NCBI GenBank assembly: GCA_049999725.1
Contig: JBNGIS010020449.1
Coordinates: 1-46,822, forward strand
Length of the DNA stretch: 46,822 nucleotides
Direction of reading: 5' to 3'
Source: Haplomitrium mnioides
Lineage: Eukaryota; Marchantiophyta; Haplomitriopsida; Calobryales
Part shown: positions 9,701-21,700 of the stretch, one piece after another
Numbering within the stretch: the stretch's first letter is position 1
Layout of the letters: each line of letters begins with the position of its first letter
Notes under the pieces: model-generated
Seen by the model: only the letters and a program-made list of their open reading frames with translations
What the model was told of the DNA's origin: nothing
The model's database searches: none
Translations under genes and position numbers: made by a program

Positions 9701-12700
9701 AACCCTTCTGTTCACAAATTCTTCAAAACCATGCCAAAATCTCCTTAGGCCAGGGAAGAAACTCCTGAATCGACCAATGAGCAGCCTCTTCCTTAGCTGT
9801 TCTGTGGTTAGTGCGCATAAATCCCGGTCCACTCTGAACACCTTATTAGGTAAAGAAATAGTATTCTTCCTCCAGGCCAGTATCTCCTGGCTCATGCGCT
9901 TACCAGTTACTGAGGGACCATTGGACGTGCCCGGTTCTTGGAGCACTTCTTTTTCTGGGCCAGCAACACCAGCTCCAGCTGCACGACCTCCAAGACTGGA
10001 AGAAATATGGTGACAAGCTCTACCACTCGACATCAGTCACACCTAACCGACCTGCCTGGATCAACACCAAATCCACAACCGATGTTTTCACCACTGAAGA
10101 GGTTCTGGCTACAATCAAGAAGCTGCACAACAAAGCACCTGACTCCCTAGGGCTCGAAGCCCAAATGCTAAAAAGAGGATCCCAAACCCTCTCCCAACTT
10201 ATTCCACTAGGTGATACAAACCCGATTCCCTGCAGAGTGGAAGCTCAACACTATCATTCCAATCCACAAAGCTGGGGACAAAGGCCAACACTCGAACTAT
10301 CGTACCATCATGCTCAGCCCTCTATTCCTGGAGCTCTTCCGGGCCACACTCAACTACAATGGAGCAAAGCACAGGAGCTACGTGCTCAAGGACAAGCAGG
10401 GTTTCGGGAGAATAACTTAACGACTGATCACCTGGTCACCATTCGCACCATCATTGAACAACAGACGTGCTGGAGGTCTATACTGCTGCTCTGTAGATTT
10501 CCAGAAAGCCTTTGACTCAGTACCACACAACAAACATCCAGATCTTATACGAAGAAGTTTTGACCTGTGTTCACACACATCAGGGCATGTCCGAGCCCAT
10601 CCATTGCAACACCGGTGTAAAGCAGGGCTGCCCACTCTCCCCCACCTTACTCGGTCTGCTCATCGACAAATTGGAGGCAGTACTGGTCAATGTGGGAGCC
10701 CCTGCCCCCAATCTGCTAGACAAGACCATTGGTATTCTATGGTATGTCGATGACATCCTCAACAACAAGTGTTAGACTCCGACAACACCTAAAAGCACTG
10801 GACCAATTCTGTAGCCAATCCGGTATGACTGTCAATATGAAGAAAACCAAGGTCCTGGTCTTTGGAAGATGGTTCACCACAGCACAGAGGGACGCCTTCA
10901 TGTTCAGGCACGACAATGTTGAAGTGATGAACCAGTACAGCTGCTCTTGTCCATATGCGAGCATTGTCTTCTTCCCTGCTGGAGTCCATGGCTTGACCAA
11001 CTGAAGCCCACAAAGATTGTTTGGGCACCATAGGAAACCAGGTAGTTCTATAGTTTCATACAGCTTATATAAATCAAATGAGATAATGCTCACCGCATCC
11101 TCAGGAAGCCAAAACTTCCTCCACAGTATTAAGAACAGACTACGAGTTGAGTTCATGAGAAGGCATCGAAGAACATGAATCGTGTGTCGTGCTTTCAACA
11201 CCCCTCCATTCGTACGCTCGCGTTTTGCCTGGCAGATTCTCCCCCTTTCCTTTCTCTTTCTTTCTTTTTTTTTTCACCGAAAGCAAACAACTTTATTTAC
11301 TTTCAAGCACCAAGGGAACAACCACGGCCAGCAATCAGGCCGGGTGGCAAAAACCAGCAACCAATCAATCCCTTTCGGGATCTAGCCTAGTAAACAACAG
11401 TAACCCAAGGCCCACAATTCAGACTACTACAACCATCAAAATTGCAGTAAACTGAGTCCTCATCACAGATACAAAGAAATCACCTTGCACACCATTTCTG
11501 TCAAAGGCTTCAACAAATTTTTCTTTCTCTTCATTTTGAGCCTTTATCCAGTCTCTACAAGCATCACGCCAAGCTTTCTTTCCGTACTCAATCAGTCTCA
11601 TCCAGATTTTCTTTTTCAAGCAGTACATATCCATGTACGAGTTCTCAAAAACTATACCATTTCTAAACAGCCATATGGAGTAACATACCATTCCTCTTAG
11701 TAAGGACCGGATCTCTTAAGCTACGACCAGTGCTTTTGGGATTTTGTCGGCTAGGATGCATTGCTGCCAAGTTTTATGCCAGCATATGTGGAGTATGTAT
11801 GTATGTAAACGTATTGGGATAAAGGTATATGCATATGTATTTTTATTGTGTGGCTGAGGATGTATTTTAGTTTCTATGGCTAAGGAGGCTAGCTTTGTGA
11901 GTATATAAAGGAAGATAGGTGGCATTCACCCCACACACTTTCATCTGGTTGCTGTAGAAGCACTTTTGTTGTAAAGTATATGACAAGAAGCTGACCGCAA
12001 AATCCCTCTCAATTGTCAGCTACAGCACTTTGATTTCTCTCTTTCATTTATCAACACCACGAGTCACTGAATATATTAGTTATGAAGTTGTGGAGAGAAA
12101 AACCAACCACAAAAACAATTTAATGGAAGCTGCAATAGTCTAGGAAAAACCTACACATATCACACTGTGCACGCATAGAGTGCAGCCTCTTTGAATATGT
12201 ATTACACGGAGAGATCTACTCCTAGGTTCACATGGGTGCTGATAACTCAGCGCTCTGATGAATCACAGACGAGATGACTTCGTGTTATGAATTCAGCACA
12301 CAATTTCTCGGCATGCTAAGGACATCATGTTGATTGCTCTGTCACCAGTGCAGCTAGAAACCAAAATGTCTCCAATCAAAAAAGGGGCCCTCTGTGACTG
12401 ACATGCGGGAATCCGTTAACCTCAACTAACTAGTCTAGTTTAGGCTAACATTACTACAGCAGCAAAGTACATTTCCAACTTTCAGGACATTGAGAGATTA
12501 GTTTTGAGATTAAGGAAGGCAATTGTTCTACCAGCAAGCTCTGCCTCACCACTTATATTACTACATGTTCATCCTGCACTATATGTTTATATTACTCTTC
12601 TTCCAAGAACATTATATTACATGTGAGGCATAGCATGGCAAGCGTGGTACACTCCCTCAGAATACCTTGCTTCTGCATCATGCTAGCACCAGTGCACATT

Positions 12701-15700
12701 TCCTTATGGTCCAAGGGCTGCTCTGGGACTTAAATCCAACTCTATTCTACTCTATTCCATACTATTACTCACATTTCACTTACACAATTATTCGTGAGTG
12801 ACTGAGAGACGCATCAAGCATGAACAAGAGCAATTACATGGGTATTTAGAATATACCAACCCTAAATTTAGTTACCTTCATAGGCAAAGTTTTCACTCCG
12901 AAGTCTTCAATGGTTTTGACCAGCCAAATGAGGCCTTCACTTTGCACTTTTGGGTTCTTGTGGTCCTTCATAATTTTCAAAACCTGCCACAGACACATTC
13001 TAATAATAAGGGTTGTATGCACAACAGACATCTCTGGAAACTTGATTTGAAACAGGAACATCCATATCATGAAGACCTCGCTGTCTTTAGCAAAAATCTC
13101 AAAACTTCAGAGAATTCAATTCAATTCAATTTAGTGATTAAAGTCCCATTCCCGACTGAAGGCAGCAGGGGCAAAATACAGTTAAATTAAATTGAATTCA
13201 ATTCAATTAAAGTCCAGAACCAGCCCTAGGCCCAAAGGAACTGACAGTACAATGCGCACAATGAGCATTGGAGTCAAGGCCAGGCACTGAAAATAACCAT
13301 GAACAAAAAAACAAAACTGAAAAAGGTGGGACATGCCCAGCCACAACTCAATGTCCTCTAACTCTAACTCTAACAATACGAAGGAGAGAACCTTCTTCAG
13401 CTTAATCATATTGGGAACAGAAATTTGCAAGCCATAAGGAATGGTAAATGCATGGAAAATTTCCAAATTTCATGATAGCAAGAATGAGACACGTCACATG
13501 AAAAACAGAAGAAACACCTGCTGAATAACGAAATTTGCACCAACAGCTTCACAAAACACTGTCAAGCATTGCGTTGCTTGTGCTCGTGTTTTCACATCCG
13601 AGACCTTCTCTACTACACCTGCAGCAAATTCAAAAGATACAATTGGTCAGGGTCATGTGAGGAACAAACCTGCGAATATCACAACTGCCCACAATGTAGA
13701 GTGCAGCCTCTGCATTGTGGAGTTGGACACAACCATCAAACTAATCAGACACAACTTGCTACTGGAAACATCATCCAACAGCAGGTCCACATCAATCTTT
13801 GTACTGAGTTTCTGTCACTTTCTCAAAGCAACAGAAAAAGAGTCATGATGACGCCTAGCACTCCACCAACAATCAGCAGGATCTGTTAACTTTCATCAGC
13901 TTGAGAGATCCCTCATTTAACTTTCGTTTGAAATCCTAGAAGTAGTACACTGAAGTAAATCAAATTGGTGAGCCAAGGCTCACTGGTAGAATGATAGCTC
14001 TCTCCAACCTCTTAAAACTCAAGATATTGAAGATCATTGTTTGTCTTTCAGCAGCAAGGAAATAGAGTGGAAATGTGGAAGTAAAGTCTGCTTTCAGCAG
14101 CAGGAGCTCACACAGGAAGAACGCCACCAATCAGGGTGTGCCAAATATTGTTGGACTATCCTGGATTGATCCCAGCAGGTCTCTTGCATTAGTCCTACAG
14201 GCCTAAGATCATCAATGTAGAAGGATTGTCCCCCTCTGACCATCTACCCATATCCATGGCATTAATATTCAAGGCTCTCTCGGCTCTCAAAACTACTTTT
14301 TTAAGGATGAATGTTTCCCACCTTGGACATCCATCAGTAGTCACCAGCTTTGGAGTTCTGTGCTACCACCAGCCGTAGCACCAGAATCGTAAATGGCTGA
14401 AAGAATTTTGGTTCATAAAAGCCTACCTCAGAAGAGCAGAAGAAGTGATGCTCACAGACAAAGTAACTACCCTGAGAGAAGCCCGTCACGGGAGAGAAAA
14501 ACGACGTTTCTCCTTTTTTTGTTTTTTTTTTGACCGGAAGTAAAAACTTTATTTCCACACATCAAATACAACCGCTGAGGCGGTAAAGCTTCAAAGTCTG
14601 GACAAAAGTAAACCACTCCCTCAAAAGTAGCCAAGTCGGGACACAAAGGTGTCCAGCGACAGCTACAAGCTAATAAAATCTGTCACAGGTCCTCCTAAGG
14701 TAGATCACTAGCCCTAGGCCGTCTATCCAAAATATTATCAACATCTACAACCAAAGGAAACTTCAGACTCCCTAATCCCTCTAATTAATAGCCTGCTGCA
14801 TCATCAAATCTCTGGTTCCATGGATAGCCTAGAGGGAATAACACTATGATGCAGTGAATCATCCTCAGAAGACATTTCCAAGAGAGTGGGACCTTCCTCC
14901 AGAATTTCCCTTGCCTGGATGCCTGAAGACAAGGGTTTTGAGGATCTCGTCCCTCACACTGTGGTCAGACTAACAGCTTTTCCTGATCTTGTTGAGCCTT
15001 GTGGCTTGCTGCCTGTAGCCTGATCTACCACCACTGATTTCATTTTGTCACGCCGAGTATACCTCTTTGTGACCTTTTCCCACTTGTTCTCACCCTGATC
15101 AGGAGCAGCCTCCTCTGCTGTTAACACTTGGGGTTCTGTCGTGGCTTCGGTTGCTTCAGCTTGGACCCTCTCATTTACAACCAGAGCAGCATCTGGGCTG
15201 GTCACTTGAGCGTCCATACACTCAACTTGTAAATCCGCTGATGACACCCTCCGCACTACTGCCCCCCTCTCTCCCTGTGCTGGTGTAGGGTTGACTGAGT
15301 CCTTCCTCCCTGGACAGGTGTTGGTTTCACAGTCTTCTTGGCCTAGATCCTCACAACAATTCTCTGTGGGTGAACTGGCTTCACCCTGATTTCTGCCTTC
15401 CAACCTGTCTGCTGACGAGTGCCTTCCTTGATCCTTCACCTTTTGTGTCATCGATGGAGAAGTGCGAGGACTCAGTGAAGGTATCTTATTGGCCTGCCTG
15501 AGGGCCTCCCCCCTCTTTTTCTGGGCAAAACCAGGGGCATTCCCTCGAGGACATTCCCCGACCAGGTGACCCGTGCTCCTGCAGATGAAGCATCTGAGAG
15601 GTATACCATCGTATTCTACCTCCTGGGAGTAGGTGCCCTCAGGACACAATAGTTCCAACGTCGGACTCACACCTTTGGATGTGTCCAGCTCAACACAGAA

Positions 15701-18700
15701 TCTCACATGCATCCCATCAAGAACGACGTTTCTCTCCTGTTCACTCGGGTTTCTTTCGAGCGGCTGTTTCGCAGGAGGATAGCATGGCTGGAGAAGGTTC
15801 GAAGGACACAAGGTTGTCCTAAAGTGGCTGAATGATAGTTTGCGAAGGCTCGTGGGCTACATACAGAGGGCTCGCTATAGATCGTGAAGGCTGGTTCAGC
15901 ACTAGGCGTTCTTTGCAAATGAAAAAAAAATGTTTGTTTTTTGCTGCTCGTGATACTCTCTAACACCACTGGAGTCTGTTCGCGAGTTTCGTGAACACTT
16001 ACAGGCTGAAAAACACTGGTCATGAATGTGCTCGAGCCGCGGGAGGAAACGCCTCCGTTTATGCTGCTCGTGATGGCCCTTAACGCCGATGGAGGGACGA
16101 CAAACCTGGAGATGAGGGACGACAAACCTGGAGTTGAGCTACAGGCCAATTGCTGAAGATAGAAGGTCGTGATTTGGTTGTATGTAGAAAATGGGTGAAG
16201 AAGATAGAATGCATTAATCAAAGGCCAGTCAGGAGTAGCAGAAAAAGGAAGGCAAAGGTCCGGGACGCCATGCGGTTCAGAAAATAACTGGAATTTTGAT
16301 GTTATAGTAAACTGAATTGAGGGCATTGGGCTACTGTTGTTCACTAGGCTAGATCCCGAAAGGGATTGATCGGTCAAGAAAAAAAAGTCATGATTTCTAA
16401 TGTTTATCGCAGACCTGGTTTTATGTGAAATCTTTTCTCCAGCTCACAGTATGCTCAGAAAGGAGGATCCTTGTTTCTTCAAGATCATAAATGCAATTTG
16501 GAGAACCCTAATGGGTCTCTCCTGGCAGTTTGATTTCCTAAGCATAGCCTATATAAATTGGGAATTCCTGTACCAACCTCCTCTGTGGCATCTATTGCAC
16601 CGATTGTTAAAATTTCCTCTGCAGTAATTGTCTGAACTTTGGCATGCCTTCTTGGGGCACATCAACTAGCACCGCCTCAATGAGTTCAGAGAAACTTCGT
16701 CACCCACCTGCTGGCATTGCTTCTATTCATGGTAAGCAAGTCAGAATAGCTTTTCCCACAAACGAAGGAACCACAGCTTTATCTTTATAAGTATTGAGAA
16801 AACTTCAAACTCACAAACTAAGGTAGCCAATCATAATGTTAGTCAAGACAATCTGAACTGAAGATTGAAAAGACAAACAACCCAACCCCTACCCCAACCC
16901 CCACCCCAACCAAAAACAAAAATAAAGAAAAAGAAACCCAAAGTATACTTTTTCTTGCAATTTAAAAATAACTAATCAACTAACTACCAATAGGAGAGGT
17001 GCGGTGATGGCATAGTGTTTGTCAAGCACTTGCCATAGACCTCCAAGCAGCATCATGACTACTATTGACAGGTCACAACTACTTTACCACAGACTTCAAC
17101 AGTTCGCAGCCGTGGATACAACTCATGCCAGAGGCAAAAACTAAGGTCCTACATTTCTGTCACTTTCTGGAAGTGGTGGGAACAAGAGCCCACTAGATTC
17201 TGGCACACACTCACAGCAACCTTCAAGGTCCATTCAATGCTGCCATTTGGATATAGTTATCAAGTTGTGGAGGACAGAGCCAACCACAAAAACAAATAAA
17301 TGGAATCTGAAATAGCCAAGGAAAAACCTACACATGTCGCATCTGTGTAACACAGAGTCCAGCCTTCACAATGTGGTGTCAAACACAAAGTTTCTGACTA
17401 CTCTGCCTCATCATGTGTAACAGTGAAAACTGCCACAACTTCCTGCTGGCTTCGTCAGTTTCCGACAGCAGGTCCTGATCAATCTTCATACAAAGTTTCT
17501 GCCCATTTGCGAAAGTCACGGGAAAACTCAGTCATGATGACGGCTAGCACTCCACCAAGAATTCAAACTAATCAAAATCTGTCAACTATCAGGCATCAGC
17601 TTGCCACATCATTCATGTTACTGTAGTTTCATCTTGGGCCAATTACTCAGGATATCAGTCTTTCATGACCTTGATTCATGATTATAGTCCCAACCCTATA
17701 GTTTATCTCCTGAATTTTTCAAACAATTCCAACAAGAAGCTGAATTGTCTACTGGCAATAAAATACAGACACTATGATCTGATAAACGAGATGAATATAA
17801 GTGTAATGTTTTTAATCAATTCTGCAAATATCATAGTTTCCGGTTTCTTGTTCACTCATATTACCAAGATTGTGAGATATCTGTCAGAAAACAACACAAG
17901 AATCTAATATTGTCAGGTAGCCGAGAAATGCACGAAATCAAAGAGCATGCAAAATAGATGAAATTAGAAATGCCAACTGAAGTCAAGGTGAAAGTCATCT
18001 ACTCAACATCGGTGTTGACAACCAACAAAAGAAAACCAGCTGCATATAGCAATACAGTAAATCAACCATTTATGCCCAACAAAAAAACGGAACCTAAAAG
18101 GGCTAACCTGCTAAACATGTGAAGACTGCTCGCTTCGAAACACTTCCTGCCTTCTGTACAATATCCATCAGAACCTCTATAACTTTTTGTTGAACCTGCA
18201 AACCATCAAATCAATACATCTGAATAAGCTGGCTATTAAAAGAAAATATAATTCTCAAAAGATCAAAACAGCAACAGTATTAAATTGTCATCAATCTAGT
18301 GGTGTTTTGCGATGGCAAACCTGAACATTCTTCTCCTTCCACCCAGGAATGAGAGAGAGATAGCCAATAAGGCCTTCCGTATTGGATCCGAGGCTGTCTG
18401 TCTTTTCGATTACATCTTTGAAAAGTGTCATTCCTGCAAGTTCACCAAGTTTTAGAAGACTTCCCATTGTACTTGCAGATAATTTCTTTTGTCACAGTAT
18501 GTAATAACTTCTTCTTTTGAAATAGGTCATCTATACTGCTCAGCAAACAGAGATGCAACAACCCCACTCCATTTACAACATGAGACTACAGAACTTCGAT
18601 AGAAAGTCTACCAATTTGATGAAATTTATTCTCAAGGCTTGAAAATTTGCCACATCCTTATAGTTGAAAAGGGAGAATATACTTTCTAATGACTTTTGAG

Positions 18701-21700
18701 AATGTATTCCAGTGTTCACTGTTGGAAATTCAAATATAACAGGGCACATTTCTTTGCTGGTATTAGTGACTTACTTATAGCATGGCTAGATTCAACCCCA
18801 ATTCACACAAGCAAAGCGGGTGAAAACAAGCGCAGAATTACATAGGGCTTATAAAACCCTTTTTCACACAAACATACAGCCAGCCCTTGAGTATGCTAAA
18901 ATAGAAATGTCCACAGAGCCACAATTAACCTTAGTTAGTTGCAACCAAATTTAAACGGCCTCCACATTTGGAGGAGAGCATCGGCACCCAACAATCAAGC
19001 CCAGAGAAAAAACCACTAACCTATCAATTTTGTTGAGAATCTAGCCTAGACAACGTCACCAACCCAGCACCATTAATCCAAATTACAATTAACATCTACG
19101 TGTGAATCCACAGTATTCTCATCACAGATACAAAGAAAATACTACTAGAAACTATGCTCGAAATTCAAATCAGAGGTGAGGCAGCTTGTCGACATACAGC
19201 ACGTAACACGGAGACAACCAAAAGTAACGGAGACAACCAAAAGCAAAATCGTGATACACCAGACATCAGGTTTGAGAGACACCAAAAAACAAGATCGTCA
19301 GACACGAAAAGTCAGGATCATGCTACAAGCGAAATCAGAACCACGGTTTACAAAAGATCAGCTTCGCGAGTCTCCAGAAATCAGAATTGAAGGGACAGAA
19401 AAATCGCGTTCTAGGGTAGAAGCAGATTTTGCCAGACACTCGTACTTCTGTTTTGCACCCCTCTGCACTCTTGTGCGCATTGTGTTCTCAGTCCTTATGG
19501 CCCTACGGCTGGCTCTGGACTTTGAGCCTCTAAAGCGCATATATGCAGAAGGGGAGTCAAAAAAAGAGATATTGACTCAGCTCATGCCTCTGGCTACAAT
19601 TCACTATCTGCTCCTAGACGGTGGAAATGGATGGCTTACTAACGATCAATTCCTCGAAGGTTCCCCATGAATACAGTTACAAAGTTGTTGAGAGTAAAAC
19701 TAACAACAGAAAAAAATAAATGGAATCTGCAATAGTCTAGGAAAAACCTACACATCTCACAACTGCGCAACACATAGAGTGCAGCCTTCGAGATGTAGTG
19801 TCAGACACAAAGTTTAAGACTCTTCGGCCTCATCATATATGGCACTGACAAGCTGCCACAACTTCCTGGTGGTTCGGTCTTCATACTGAGTTTCTGCCAA
19901 TTTCCGGAAGTTACAGGAAAACTCAGACATGATGATGCCTAGATCTTGTGAAGCAGACATCCAAGAGAATAACTCAGAGAGGTCTGCTGAAAGGTTAGTG
20001 ATTGGGGCCTTCTGCACCCTGAACATAGCACATGAAGCACATCACTGGTGACTACTTGGATGTCATAGAATATATATTAGTTATGAAGTTGTGGAGAGTA
20101 AAACTAACCACAACAACAATTAAATGGAAGCTGCAATAGTCTAGGAAAAACCTACACATATCACAACCGTGCACGCATAGAGTGCAGCCTTGACTCTGTG
20201 GTGTCAGACACAAAGTTTCAGACTATTCAGCCTCATCATGTGTAGCAGTGACAAGCTGCAACAACTTCCTGCTGGTTTCGTCAGTTCCCGACAGCAGGTC
20301 CTGATCAATCGTCGTACTGAGTTTCTGCCACTTTCCGGAAGTAACGGGAAAACTCAGTCATGATGATGCCTAGCACTCCACCAAGAATCCAACTAATCAA
20401 AATCTGTCAACTCTCAAGCATCCGCTTGCGACATCATTCATTTCACTTTAGTTTGAGCTTCACTCAAACATCCAAGAGCATAACTCCCAGAGAGGTCATG
20501 CTTGTTTTGCTTTGTCAATGGACACTTGATCTGCTTATTAAGCCGGTTCAGTTAAGCCTTACATCAACTGTCCAATAGCAGGCCCTTCAACCTTAGTTTA
20601 CATTTTCTTGGTCATTGTTTTTCTTTTACAGTCGAGTTTGTTACCACTTTCACAGCACCTGGCGCGGGATGACTTTTAGTCTCTATGGCCCTAGAGCTGG
20701 CTTGGGACTTTCAACAAATTCTGATTGTTATTCAGAGTGATACTTCTATCATCTACAGGTTTCAACTTCTTTTCAACAGGATTAATGACAAGCAAATATT
20801 CTACTTTCAAAAGTGAATCAAGAAAGCTACACATCAATTAGCATAAATAACAGTTGAGATTTGGGTAACCACCTTCAAGTCTTTCCTTCCACACTGAGCT
20901 TTTCAGCATCACAATAACATCGGCTTCTAAAAGCTCTCGAACTCTCCCTTCAAGTTCTTCAAGATTGTTCTCACCAAACTAAACATCAACCCAAAACTTC
21001 GTCAACAAACAGCCAGAACTGCTGCAGATGCATTAGTCTACAAAGGCAAATTTGAACTTAATTTTGATTAAAGTCTCAAACCAGTCCTAGGGCCACACGG
21101 ACTAGAATAATGAAGTAATCTAAGTCGTGAGCCATAGCTCATTTCAGTCATTGTGCTGACATTACCATTGAAACAGAATTGAGGGAACATTTGCAGAAGA
21201 AAAAACAGCGTTACACAATGAAGAGTACCCAGCTGTCTTCCAGATTCCAAATAACTATTCCTTTCTCATGTTTCCCTCAGGGCCTTGGGCCAGCTTGGGA
21301 CTTCAATCAATTCTATTCTATTCTATTCTATTCTATTCCATTGTATTTTATTCTATTCTGTTGTACGTTAAGTACACAACATCATGCCCTAATTTGTTAG
21401 AGAGGTCTCTACCGGAAATCTTTCTTCCAGCCCAGAAAAATATACCAGAATTCTATGCCAACTCCATACCTGAACAAGATCCGACACTTCTGATGCAACA
21501 TGCCTTCTTCCATTATCTTCTTTCACTGCACTCGCCTTGCTGCTGCTGTGTACTGCTTTCTTAATGTTCTGTTTATTCCATTCAACATAACATTCCCAGG
21601 ATCCCAGAAATGGAAACATAATTAATTTGAAGGTTAGCTCCAACCTTTTCAATAAACAACACGAGCAACAAACATTCAAACCAGGCATAAATTCCTAATA

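Larger units (their letters stand above)
8728..10033 (-). mobile_element. LINE-A 3' end fused to LINE ORF1 through telomere-like repeats
   Basis: On the minus strand the order is ORF1 (10033 to 9018), then TTTAGGG repeats (9017 to 9000), then the last part of ORF2 with 3' UTR and poly(A) (8999 to 8728). The middle of the element, including endonuclease and RT, is missing. The ORF1 end is in Copy-specific frame GERG followed directly by repeat-encoded residues. Confidence 0.8.

Noticed and set aside
13657-13889. Plus-strand frames and a possible minus-strand exon near 13.7 kb
   Set aside because: The sequence is a repeat C copy. The flanking MOR1 exons 6 and 7 already join in phase without it.
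16890-16920. CCCCAACCC-rich tract as a telomere-like array
   Set aside because: It is irregular (ccctaccccaacccccacc), lacks TTTAGGG periodicity, and is part of repeat D.
19814-20026. 70-codon minus-strand frame in repeat C with a protein-like look
   Set aside because: Other repeat C copies break the frame by indels, so it is not conserved coding sequence.
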